Shown here in pieces: positions 1-5,224 of a stretch of DNA of 5,224 bases (positions are counted from its first letter, which is position 1; every line of letters begins with the position of its first letter). The notes beneath the pieces were generated by a model. That model searched no databases and was not told the DNA's origin. It worked only from the letters and a program-made list of their open reading frames with translations. Made by a program: the position numbers and the translations under genes. Origin of the DNA: Bacteroidota bacterium (GTDB lineage: Bacteria > Bacteroidota > Bacteroidia > Bacteroidales > Prolixibacteraceae). The stretch covers positions 1 through 5,224 of the forward strand of contig JAUYEQ010000080.1 of NCBI GenBank assembly GCA_030691295.1, in the 5' to 3' direction.

Positions 1-278
1 CCGCCCGGGCGGTCACCTACTTTTTCTGCCACATCACGGAATAACATAGCCACTGCGGTTTTGCTTTTCAGGTATTCAAAAACCACCCTGCGCGAATGTG
101 TTGCGTCGTCTTTAGCTTTGGTGATAAGAGGCTCAACATATAATCTCAGAGCTTTGGCTTTGGCCAAAGTTGTAGTGATACGTTTGTGGAAAATCAATGA
201 ATTAGCCATATTGGACAACATCGCTTTCCGATGAGAGCTTGTTCTTCCTAAATGGTTGAATTTTTTACTATGTCTCAT
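1..278 (-). CDS. rplQ: 50S ribosomal protein L17 (bL17), partial, C-terminus cut by window edge
   Basis: L17 is a large-subunit ribosomal protein that binds 23S rRNA near the exit of the peptide tunnel. Translation from the ATG at 278 gives 92 complete residues before the window ends. It begins [20 protein letters not shown] and contains the family's conserved central segment ([10 protein letters not shown], then VEPLITKAK, about residues 37-55). E. coli L17 begins [20 protein letters not shown], so the start is secure. The gene lies 6 bp after the rpoA stop, its usual place at the end of the alpha operon. A purine run AAGGAA overlaps the last codons of rpoA, about 9 bases before the ATG; it could be a weak ribosome binding site, or translation may be coupled to rpoA. 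Many Bacteroidota L17 proteins carry a C-terminal extension; that part is outside the window and cannot be judged. Confidence 0.97.
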   Translation of the reverse strand, partial: MRHSKKFNHLGRTSSHRKAMLSNMANSLIFHKRITTTLAKAKALRLYVEPLITKAKDDATHSRRVVFEYLKSKTAVAMLFRDVAEKVGDRPG

Positions 279-284
279 TTTTAC

Positions 285-1277
285 TTATTCCTTATCAAGT
301 TTATATTTACTGATATCCATCCCGAAAGTCAGACTCAAACTCACCAACAAATCATCAAGTTCTGTAAGTGATTTTTTTCCGAAATTACGGAATTTGAGCA
401 AATCATTCCGGTTATAGGTAACCAGTTCGCCCAATGTTTCAACATCCGCTGCTTTAAGGCAATTCAATGCACGAACAGAAAGATCCATGTCAACCAGTTT
501 TGTTTTCAACAATTGGCGCATGTGCAATACTTCTTCATCAAACTCTTCGTTTGCAAATTTCTCATCCGAATCGATTGTAATCTTTTCGTCAGAAAATAGC
601 ATGAAGTGATAAATCAGAATTTTTGCAGCTTCTTTCAATGCATCTTTTGGATGAATAGAACCATCGGTTGTGATTTCAAAAACCAACTTTTCGTAGTCAG
701 TTTTTTGCTCAACGCGATAATTTTCGATTGCATATTTCACATTTTTAATTGGTGTGAAAATTGAATCAATCGGTATAACTCCAAACTCAGCATCGATAGG
801 CTTATTTTCAGCGCTTGGAACATATCCGCGACCTTTGTTGATGGAAAGTTCCATCTGCAATTTAACTTCAGGTTCCATCCGGCAAATAACTAATTCTGGA
901 TTTAGAACACGGAAGCCGGTCATAAATTTATTAATATCTCCAGCGGTAAATACATCCTGCCCTGAAAATGAGATTGAAACCTTTTCGCTGTCAGAATCTT
1001 CAGCTTCACGTTTAAACCTGATTTGCTTCATGTTAAGGATGATTTCAGTAACATCTTCCATCACTCCTTTGATAGTAGCAAATTCATGGTCAACTTTGTC
1101 GATTTTGATAGTGGTGATTGCATAACCTTCCAAAGAGGATAAAAGGATTCTACGCAAGGCATTACCAATTGTAATACCATAGCCTGGCTCCAATGGACGG
1201 AATTCAAATTTTCCGTACTTATCATCGGTTTCAACCATTATAACTTTGTCGGGTTTCTGGAACGCTAATATTGCCAT
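285..1277 (-). CDS. rpoA: DNA-directed RNA polymerase subunit alpha
   Basis: The alpha subunit forms the dimer on which RNA polymerase assembles, and its C-terminal domain contacts upstream promoter DNA and activators. The 330-residue product has the normal two-domain build. The N-terminal domain spans about residues 1-235; its dimerisation motif [15 protein letters not shown] (34-48) includes R42 and R43, the latter matching E. coli R45. An acidic linker (about 236-250, rich in D and E) leads to the C-terminal domain (about 258-320). That domain keeps the DNA-contact residues R269, N272 and K274 in VRALNCLKA, and G300-K302-S303 in NFGKKSLTE, corresponding to E. coli R265, N268, K271 region and G296-K298-S299. 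DNA binding by this domain should therefore be intact. The sequence closely resembles Bacteroidales RpoA in length and at both ends. It lies 16 bp after rpsD, with no Shine-Dalgarno motif before the ATG. Confidence 0.99.
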   Translation of the reverse strand: MAILAFQKPDKVIMVETDDKYGKFEFRPLEPGYGITIGNALRRILLSSLEGYAITTIKIDKVDHEFATIKGVMEDVTEIILNMKQIRFKREAEDSDSEKVSISFSGQDVFTAGDINKFMTGFRVLNPELVICRMEPEVKLQMELSINKGRGYVPSAENKPIDAEFGVIPIDSIFTPIKNVKYAIENYRVEQKTDYEKLVFEITTDGSIHPKDALKEAAKILIYHFMLFSDEKITIDSDEKFANEEFDEEVLHMRQLLKTKLVDMDLSVRALNCLKAADVETLGELVTYNRNDLLKFRNFGKKSLTELDDLLVSLSLTFGMDISKYKLDKE

Positions 1278-1293
1278 AATACTGAGTAATTGA

Positions 1294-1902
1294 TTATTTA
1301 GAATACAACTCTACAATAAGTTGTTCTTTAATGTTTTCAGGAATATCTGCTCTGTCAGGGCGGTTCAAAAACTTACCTGCCATTTCAGTACTATCCCATT
1401 CCAACCATGCGAATTTATTATAACGATGTGAATTCAACGAAGCTGTAATTGCTTCGAGTGATTTTGATTTTTCACGAACGCCAACAGATTCGCCGGGACG
1501 CAAATGGTACGAAGGAATGTTTACAACCTCGCCATTAACTACGATGTGCTTGTGAGAAACCAACTGGCGTGCAGCAGCACGGGTTGGCGCAATTCCCAAA
1601 CGGAATACAACATTGTCTAAACGGGCTTCAAGCAACTGTAAAAGAACTTCTCCAGTTACACCTTTTGATGCTGATGCTTTTTTAAACAAATTAGAAAATT
1701 GTTTTTCCAATACACCATACATGTATTTGGCTTTTTGTTTTTCTTTTAATTGCGTACCGTATTCCGATTTTTTACGGCGGCGACTTGCCAAACCATGAAC
1801 TCCCGGTGGGTAATTTTTCTTTTCAAGCACTTTATCAGGTCCGAAAATTGCTTCACCAAATTTTCGGGCAATTCTAGATTTTGGTCCAATATATCTTGCC
1901 AT
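1294..1902 (-). CDS. rpsD: 30S ribosomal protein S4 (uS4)
   Basis: S4 is a primary 16S rRNA binding protein that nucleates assembly of the 30S body; in E. coli it also represses translation of the alpha operon. The 202-residue product starts [14 protein letters not shown] and ends [10 protein letters not shown], both typical. An N-terminal domain (about 1-92, with [11 protein letters not shown] at 63-73) is followed by the S4 RNA-binding domain (about 94-155: [20 protein letters not shown], then [10 protein letters not shown]). There is no cysteine anywhere in the protein, so this is the zinc-free form of S4. The basic run [10 protein letters not shown] (40-49) matches the conserved rRNA-contacting region. 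It lies 20 bp after rpsK and 16 bp before rpoA. Whether this S4 also represses the operon cannot be told from sequence; I see no obvious equivalent of the E. coli leader pseudoknot. Confidence 0.99.
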   Translation of the reverse strand: MARYIGPKSRIARKFGEAIFGPDKVLEKKNYPPGVHGLASRRRKKSEYGTQLKEKQKAKYMYGVLEKQFSNLFKKASASKGVTGEVLLQLLEARLDNVVFRLGIAPTRAAARQLVSHKHIVVNGEVVNIPSYHLRPGESVGVREKSKSLEAITASLNSHRYNKFAWLEWDSTEMAGKFLNRPDRADIPENIKEQLIVELYSK

Positions 1903-1922
1903 TACTGTCTTAATTAATTAGA

Positions 1923-2312
1923 TTATACACGTCTTCTTTTTGCAGGACGACATCCGTTGTGCGGTAGTGGAGTTACGTCAACAATTTCACTAACCTGAAT
2001 GCCCACACTGCTAATAGCGCGAATAGCAGACTCGCGACCATTACCCGGACCTTTTACATATACTTTTACTTTTCTGAGTCCAAGATCATACGCGGTCTTG
2101 GAACATTCTTCAGATGCTACCTGAGCGGCATACGGAGTGTTCTTTTTGGAACCTCTGAATCCTTTTTTACCGGCTGACGACCACGAAATTACTTCACCAT
2201 TACCATTGGTCAACGACACAATGATGTTGTTGAATGAAGAATGAATGTGTGCCTGCCCGATTGCTTCAACGATAACAACTCGTTTTTTTGTAGAACCAGT
2301 CTTTTTTGCCAT
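1923..2312 (-). CDS. rpsK: 30S ribosomal protein S11 (uS11)
   Basis: S11 sits on the platform of the 30S subunit, contacting 16S rRNA near the E site and the mRNA path. The 129-residue product has the usual bacterial length. Hallmarks include [18 protein letters not shown] (22-39), the [17 protein letters not shown] segment (48-64), [12 protein letters not shown] (88-99), and the C-terminal signature [18 protein letters not shown] (112-129). The Asn-Gly pair at 119-120 is the site converted to isoaspartate in E. coli S11, so the same modification is possible here. The gene is 14 bp downstream of rpsM and 20 bp upstream of rpsD. The short N-terminal basic stretch ([11 protein letters not shown]) is normal for the family. 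No Shine-Dalgarno motif precedes the start; the leader is AT-rich. Confidence 0.99.
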   Translation of the reverse strand: MAKKTGSTKKRVVIVEAIGQAHIHSSFNNIIVSLTNGNGEVISWSSAGKKGFRGSKKNTPYAAQVASEECSKTAYDLGLRKVKVYVKGPGNGRESAIRAISSVGIQVSEIVDVTPLPHNGCRPAKRRRV

Positions 2313-2326
2313 AATTCAAATATCAA

Positions 2327-2704
2327 TTATTTAGTGGCTTTTTTCTTATTAGCAACAGTTTTTCTCTTACCCTTACGTGTACGTGCATTATTTTTTGTGC
2401 TTTGTCCACGAAGAGGTAAGCCTACACGATGACGAATACCGCGATAACATCCGATATCCATTAATCGTTTAATATTCATTTGGGTTTCTGAACGCAATTC
2501 GCCTTCTACCTTAATGTTTCCACTGATTGCTGCACGAATAGCAGCCAAATGTTCATCCGTCCAATCCTGGACTTTGATGTTTTTGTCAACGCCGGCTTTT
2601 TCGAGGAGCGTTACAGAAAGATTTCGACCAACACCATAGATATAGGTTAATGCTATCTCGCCTCTCTTATTGTTAGGGATGTCAACACCACTTATACGAG
2701 CCAT
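2327..2704 (-). CDS. rpsM: 30S ribosomal protein S13 (uS13)
   Basis: S13 lies in the head of the 30S subunit, bridges to the 50S subunit and touches P-site tRNA with its C-terminal tail. The product has 125 residues, slightly longer than the 118 of E. coli because of a lysine-rich end (ANKKKATK). It starts [20 protein letters not shown] and shows the helix-two-turn-helix region with YIYGVGRN (21-28). The strongest signature is [19 protein letters not shown] (83-101), followed by [15 protein letters not shown] (103-117). In E. coli rpsM opens a separate alpha operon with its own leader; here it follows rpmJ by only 27 bp with no terminator between, so it is probably read through from the spc genes. 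A candidate promoter element lies in that gap and is listed separately. Confidence 0.99.
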   Translation of the reverse strand: MARISGVDIPNNKRGEIALTYIYGVGRNLSVTLLEKAGVDKNIKVQDWTDEHLAAIRAAISGNIKVEGELRSETQMNIKRLMDIGCYRGIRHRVGLPLRGQSTKNNARTRKGKRKTVANKKKATK

Positions 2705-2718
2705 AAATAAAATTTTTA

Positions 2719-2726
2719 CAAAGTTA
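2719..2726 (-). promoter_or_regulatory. Possible Bacteroidota -7 promoter element upstream of rpsM
   Basis: On the minus strand the rpmJ-rpsM gap contains TAACTTTG, an exact match to the Bacteroidota primary sigma factor -7 consensus TAnnTTTG. It ends 14 bases before the rpsM ATG. I could not find a TTTG or TTG -33 box at the usual distance of about 20 bp upstream (the region is the end of rpmJ), and a transcript starting here would have only a very short leader. An eight-base pattern with two free positions in AT-rich DNA can easily arise by chance. Confidence 0.2.
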
Positions 2727-2731
2727 ATTAA

Positions 2732-2848
2732 TTATCCCTGACGTTGTTTGTACTTAGGATTCTTTTTGTTAATCACGTACAAACGGCCTTTTCTGCGTAC
2801 AATTTTGCATTCGGCGCTACGTTTTTTAATGGATGCTCTTACTTTCAT
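2732..2848 (-). CDS. rpmJ: 50S ribosomal protein L36 (bL36), zinc-free form
   Basis: L36 is the smallest large-subunit protein and helps fold 23S rRNA late in assembly. Reading from the ATG at 2848 to the TAA at 2732 gives 38 residues, starting [14 protein letters not shown] and ending NPKYKQRQG, the exact family length and both diagnostic ends. The classical zinc ribbon uses C11, C14, C27 and H33. Here these positions are S11, C14, N27 and Y33, so three of four ligands are gone and zinc binding is not expected. From memory this pattern is typical of Bacteroidota L36 rather than damage: basic residues and overall layout are kept. The gene is 11 bp after infA and 27 bp before rpsM, its standard location at the junction of the spc and alpha operons. 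Confidence 0.98.
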   Translation of the reverse strand: MKVRASIKKRSAECKIVRRKGRLYVINKKNPKYKQRQG

Positions 2849-2859
2849 TATTTTGTGCT

Positions 2860-3081
2860 TTAGTTTTTGTATCTAAAAGTAATTCTTCCTTTGGTCAGGT
2901 CGTATGGTGACATTTCCACCTTTACTTTATCGCCGGGTAAGATTTTGATGTAGTGCATCCTCATCTTTCCGGAAATATGTGCAGTAATGGTATGCCCATT
3001 TTCCAATTCAACCCTGAACATTGCATTTGATAATGATTCAATGATTGTTCCGTCTTGTTGTATAGAAGACTGTTTTGCCAT
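2860..3081 (-). CDS. infA: Translation initiation factor IF-1
   Basis: IF-1 binds the A site of the 30S subunit and works with IF-2 and IF-3 to select the initiator tRNA. The 73-residue product is a single S1-type OB-fold domain covering nearly the whole chain. Conserved blocks are [12 protein letters not shown] (19-30), [18 protein letters not shown] (34-51) and [16 protein letters not shown] (58-73). E. coli IF-1 has 72 residues and near-identical motifs ([27 protein letters not shown]), so identity is certain. The protein starts [11 protein letters not shown], like Bacteroidota homologues. It follows secY after a 71-bp spacer with no map gene between and lies 11 bp before rpmJ. The leader is very AT-rich without a Shine-Dalgarno motif. 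Confidence 0.99.
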   Translation of the reverse strand: MAKQSSIQQDGTIIESLSNAMFRVELENGHTITAHISGKMRMHYIKILPGDKVKVEMSPYDLTKGRITFRYKN

Positions 3082-3152
3082 AAAAATAAATTAATTTAAC
3101 AAGTTTAGAACTTCTCACCAATCCAGGACACCTAAATGTCCAGATAGATTAA
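3082..3152 (-). other. 71-bp secY-infA spacer, longest gap in the window; no map gene
   Basis: In many bacteria, including Bacteroides as I recall, map (methionine aminopeptidase) sits between secY and infA. Here the gap is 71 bp, and the minus strand contains no ATG, so no gene or recognisable map remnant fits. The half next to secY holds an imperfect inverted repeat. The half next to infA is almost pure A and T. A sequence TAAACTTG (3100-3107 on the minus strand) misses the Bacteroidota -7 consensus TAnnTTTG by one base, about 18 bases before the infA ATG, but I see no well-spaced -33 box. The spacer may hold a weak internal promoter or an RNA processing site; neither is shown. Confidence 0.6.
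3123..3144 (-). other. Imperfect hairpin just after the secY stop
   Basis: On the minus strand, CTGGACA (3143-3137) and TGTCCTG (3130-3124) can pair around a six-base loop TTTAGG. This gives five contiguous pairs, one T-T mismatch, one further C-G pair and a possible terminal T-G wobble. It begins about 8 bases after the secY stop. No U-rich run follows (the next bases are GATTGGTGAG), so it is not an intrinsic terminator. It could stabilise or mark a processing point in the mRNA, or be chance. Confidence 0.3.
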
Positions 3153-4490
3153 CTAGTACCCACTACCTCCGGTACGTCCCTTGATCCGGCCTGATTTCAT
3201 CAAACCATCGTAGTGACGCATCAAAAGATGACTTTCAATTTGTTGCAGTGTATCCAAAACAACTCCTACAAGAATCAACAGTGATGTTCCGCCAAAGAAA
3301 TAAGCGAACTGATTATTGACTCCGGCCATCATTGCAAACGCAGGCAAAATAGTTATAATTCCAAGAAAAATAGATCCTGGAAGTGTAATTCTGGACATGA
3401 TGGTATCAAGAAATTCGACTGTTTTCTTTCCGGGTTTAACACCGGGAATAAATCCGCCATTCTTCTTCATATCTTCAGCCATTTGCATTGGGTTAACAGT
3501 AATTGCTGTATAGAAATAGGTGAAAAGAATTACAAGCAAAAATTGAGTCAGGTTGTACCAAAAACCGGTATGATTTGAAAATGCAGCTGCAAAGCCGCTC
3601 AAACCGTCTGAATTGGCAAAACCGGCAAGACTAATCGGTATAAACATGATTGCCTGGGCAAAAATGATAGGCATAACCCCTGCGGCGTTAACTTTCAAAG
3701 GTATGTACTGACGAACACCACCATATTGTTTGTTGCCTACAATTCTTTTAGCGTATTGTACAGGTATTTTGCGGGTTCCCTGAACCAGCAAAATAGATCC
3801 CATAAATATAAAGAACAGAACTACAAACTCTAAAAGGAACATTACCATACCACCACCTTGCTGCTCGATGCGCGAAGCAAATTCGGCAACTACGGAGTGT
3901 GGTAGTCGTGCAATAATTCCGATCATGATGATCAGTGATATACCATTTCCAATTCCTTTATCGGTAATACGTTCACCAAGCCACATTACAAACATAGAAC
4001 CTGCAGTTAATATTACAGTTGATGATATCGTAAACAGTGTTCCGGTTATTGCAAAAGCTGATTCGGGTAATTGGGCATGCAGATTAACTAAATATGCAGG
4101 TGCCTGGAAGATCAGGATGACAACAGTCAGATAACGGGTTAGCTGATTGATTTTGCGACGTCCTGATTCACCTTCTTTTTGTAACCGTTGGAAATAGGGT
4201 ACCGCAATACCCATCAACTGAATTACAATAGAAGCCGAAATATAGGGCATAATTCCCAAGGCAAAAATAGATGCCTGAGAAAATGCTCCTCCTGAGAACA
4301 TATCCAACAATCCGAGCAACCCCTCAGATGTTTGATCTTTAAGTTGGTCCAACTGAGCCGGATCAACTCCTGGTAAAGAAACATAAGAACCTAAACGATA
4401 TATTAAAAGCAAAAACAAGGTGATCCCCAACCGGGACCGTAAGTCTTCAATCTTATAAATATTCTTTAGGGTTTCAAAAAACTTTTTCAT
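3153..4490 (-). CDS. secY: Protein translocase subunit SecY
   Basis: SecY is the channel of the SecYEG translocon in the inner membrane, passing unfolded proteins outward with SecA and inserting membrane proteins. The 445-residue product shows ten hydrophobic segments at about 20-38, 72-95, 118-138, 150-172, 183-203, 214-236, 268-290, 310-332, 370-390 and 395-415. Both family signatures are present: GIMPYISASIVIQLM (79-93) and WLGERITDKGIGNGISLII (170-188). The plug region lies near LLGLLDMFSGGAFSQ (60-72). The large cytoplasmic loop before segment 9 reads FIPGVKPGKKT (347-357). K352 stands where E. coli has R357, a residue important for SecA-driven transport; lysine conserves the charge. The cytoplasmic tail is MKSGRIKGRTGGSGY. 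The gene starts 5 bp after the rplO stop with no Shine-Dalgarno motif, so translation is probably coupled to rplO. Confidence 0.99.
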   Translation of the reverse strand: MKKFFETLKNIYKIEDLRSRLGITLFLLLIYRLGSYVSLPGVDPAQLDQLKDQTSEGLLGLLDMFSGGAFSQASIFALGIMPYISASIVIQLMGIAVPYFQRLQKEGESGRRKINQLTRYLTVVILIFQAPAYLVNLHAQLPESAFAITGTLFTISSTVILTAGSMFVMWLGERITDKGIGNGISLIIMIGIIARLPHSVVAEFASRIEQQGGGMVMFLLEFVVLFFIFMGSILLVQGTRKIPVQYAKRIVGNKQYGGVRQYIPLKVNAAGVMPIIFAQAIMFIPISLAGFANSDGLSGFAAAFSNHTGFWYNLTQFLLVILFTYFYTAITVNPMQMAEDMKKNGGFIPGVKPGKKTVEFLDTIMSRITLPGSIFLGIITILPAFAMMAGVNNQFAYFFGGTSLLILVGVVLDTLQQIESHLLMRHYDGLMKSGRIKGRTGGSGY

Positions 4491-4495
4491 CAGAG

Positions 4496-4942
4496 TTAGA
4501 GTATTTCGGTGGTTCCTTCTAGTTTCTCAATGATTTCTTTTGCTCTTTTAGAAAAAGCGTGTGCTTTAACTTCCAATTTAAGGTTTAATACTCCGTCTCC
4601 TAAAATCTTTATTTTATCCCTTTTGGAAGCCATACCAGCTTCAACCAAAGTTTCAACATCAATAGTGGTGAGTTTTAAATTTTCAGCCAATTCCTGAACT
4701 ACATCAAGATTGATTGCTTTAAACTCTTTTCTGTTGATGTTTGTGAAGCCAAATTTTGGTACAACACGCTGTAAAGGCATTTGACCTCCTTCGAAACCAC
4801 GACGTGTTTTGTAACCAGATCTTGATTTGGCTCCCTTGTGACCTCTTGTAGAGGTACCGCCATGACCTGAACCCTGGCCACGTCCAATTCGCTTTTCGCT
4901 CTTGGTTGAACCTTCTGCAGGTTTAAGATTACTTAAATCCAT
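4496..4942 (-). CDS. rplO: 50S ribosomal protein L15 (uL15)
   Basis: L15 is a large-subunit protein with a long, basic N-terminal extension that threads into 23S rRNA and a globular C-terminal domain. The 148-residue product (144 in E. coli) starts MDLSNLKPAEGS. The glycine- and arginine-rich extension covers about residues 17-56, with RIGRGQGSGHGGTSTRGHKG (18-37), followed by GGQMPLQRVVPKFGF (52-66). The C-terminal domain carries the family signature, with KILGDGVLNLKLEVKAHAFS (112-131). Its gene lies 20 bp after rpmD and 5 bp before secY, the canonical L30-L15-SecY order of the spc operon. The leader is purine-rich (GATCAAGAAAT before ATG) but has no clear Shine-Dalgarno core. A 62-residue overlapping reading frame inside it is only a frame shadow. 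Confidence 0.99.
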   Translation of the reverse strand: MDLSNLKPAEGSTKSEKRIGRGQGSGHGGTSTRGHKGAKSRSGYKTRRGFEGGQMPLQRVVPKFGFTNINRKEFKAINLDVVQELAENLKLTTIDVETLVEAGMASKRDKIKILGDGVLNLKLEVKAHAFSKRAKEIIEKLEGTTEIL

Positions 4943-4962
4943 ATTTCTTGATCTTAATAAGT

Positions 4963-5142
4963 TTAAACTTCTTCAACTTTTACAAGATGCTTCACTTTGT
5001 TGACCATCCCGATAATCTGTGGAGTTACTTCGTGTATTACTGCACGATTAAGTTTCTTGATGCCCAACGCTGTAAGTGTTGCTACCTGTGTCCAGTCGGA
5101 ACCAATTTTACTTCTTACCTGTGTAATTTTTATCTTAGCCAT
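4963..5142 (-). CDS. rpmD: 50S ribosomal protein L30 (uL30)
   Basis: L30 is a small large-subunit protein, sometimes absent from whole bacterial groups, so its presence is informative. Reading from the ATG at 5142 to the TAA at 4963 gives 59 residues, normal for bacterial L30. It starts MAKIKITQVRSKIG; the family core follows: LTALGIKKLNRAVIHE (23-38), matching the usual 'LGLrkinrtv' segment, then TPQIIGMVNKVKHLVKVEEV (40-59), which is the typical C-terminal region ending in a 'GMVNKVKHLVKVEE' motif. It sits 6 bp after rpsE and 20 bp before rplO, its standard position in the spc operon. A Shine-Dalgarno-like TAAGGAG precedes the ATG by only two bases and may not work in the standard way; coupling to rpsE is the likelier route. 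Confidence 0.97.
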   Translation of the reverse strand: MAKIKITQVRSKIGSDWTQVATLTALGIKKLNRAVIHEVTPQIIGMVNKVKHLVKVEEV

Positions 5143-5151
5143 AACTCCTTA
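5143..5151 (-). promoter_or_regulatory. Shine-Dalgarno-like motif overlapping the rpsE stop, before rpmD
   Basis: On the minus strand the rpsE stop codon and the gap to rpmD read TAAGGAGTT directly before ATG. AAGGAG is a near-perfect complement of the 16S rRNA 3' end, the clearest such motif at any start in the window. Its spacing to the ATG is only two bases, shorter than the usual 5-9, so it may not function normally. Confidence 0.35.
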
Positions 5152-5224
5152 TCCATTAAATACTTTATCCAAAGTTACACCACGGTGTTCGGCAACAGTA
5201 TGCGCATCGCGCAATTCGAGAAGG
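5149..5224 (-). CDS. rpsE: 30S ribosomal protein S5 (uS5), partial, C-terminal end only
   Basis: S5 is a 30S protein at the mRNA entry site that contributes to decoding accuracy. Only the last 24 residues are in the window: LLELRDAHTVAEHRG then VTLDKVFNG and a TAA stop at 5149. This agrees with the Bacteroidota S5 end as I recall it (LRDA-TVA-HRG---KVFNG), and the position directly before rpmD is the canonical spc order. The N-terminal part, including the double-stranded RNA-binding-like domain, lies beyond the window edge. The short length makes the call depend on both this tail and the gene order. Confidence 0.9.
   Translation of the reverse strand, partial: LLELRDAHTVAEHRGVTLDKVFNG

Noticed and set aside
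754..1125. Plus-strand open frame of 123 residues opposite rpoA
   Set aside because: It lies wholly antisense to the conserved rpoA, has no recognisable domain and is what open antisense frames of a conserved gene often look like.
2241..2432. Plus-strand 63-residue frame spanning the rpsK-rpsM junction
   Set aside because: Antisense to the ends of two certain genes and the 14-bp gap; hydrophobic composition results from reading lysine-rich codons in reverse.
3696..3703. TACCTTTG on the minus strand inside secY, matching the -7 consensus
   Set aside because: It is within coding sequence and has no TTG-type -33 box at a suitable distance.
3868..4134. Plus-strand open frame of 88 residues opposite secY
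   Set aside because: Fully antisense to transmembrane-coding sequence of secY; no ribosome binding site or family resemblance.
4699..4887. Minus-strand 62-residue frame inside rplO
   Set aside because: A frame-shifted reading of the L15 gene on the same strand; the L15 frame is complete and conserved.
5170..5177. TAACTTTG on the minus strand inside rpsE, matching the -7 consensus
   Set aside because: It encodes conserved S5 codons (Val-Thr-Leu region), and the nearest TTG upstream is only 15 bp away, which does not fit the usual spacing.
1..5224. Search for a novel system, mobile element, CRISPR or inserted gene
   Set aside because: Every stretch is accounted for by conserved ribosomal, secretion, initiation or transcription genes with gaps of 71 bp or less; no direct repeats, transposase or unfamiliar gene was seen.

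Overview
The window is a stretch of conserved housekeeping DNA: the distal part of the spc ribosomal protein operon joined to the alpha operon. Every gene reads on the minus strand. In transcription order, from high to low coordinates, they are rpsE (3' end only), rpmD, rplO, secY, infA, rpmJ, rpsM, rpsK, rpsD, rpoA and rplQ (cut at base 1). All complete genes start with ATG and have the length expected for their families. None is frameshifted or broken.

The organism looks like a member of the Bacteroidota, most likely a Bacteroidales/Marinilabiliales-type bacterium. The evidence is the 330-residue RpoA beginning [11 protein letters not shown] and ending in [10 protein letters not shown], an L36 without its zinc ligands and reading [15 protein letters not shown] at its end, a SecY with PGVKPGKKT in its large cytoplasmic loop, AT-rich DNA, and an almost complete lack of usable Shine-Dalgarno sequences. 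The assignment is from memory of family sequences, not from a search.

Layout: rpsE-rpmD-rplO-secY (5224 to 3153) carries ribosomal proteins S5, L30 and L15 plus the SecY translocon channel. A 71-bp spacer follows, the longest gap in the window, where many bacteria have map (methionine aminopeptidase); map is absent here. Then come infA-rpmJ-rpsM-rpsK-rpsD (initiation factor IF1, L36, S13, S11, S4), rpoA (RNA polymerase alpha) and rplQ (L17). Other gaps are 5 to 27 bp and no intrinsic terminator is visible, so the whole block is probably transcribed as one unit or a few overlapping ones. This ties production of ribosome parts, the initiation factor, RNA polymerase alpha and the secretion channel to one another.

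I found no mobile element, CRISPR array, tRNA or rRNA, defence gene or unknown gene. There is no sign of a new biological system. The points worth a second look are modest: the missing map gene and the spacer in its place, the zinc-less L36, a possible internal promoter element before rpsM, and an oddly placed Shine-Dalgarno-like motif before rpmD.
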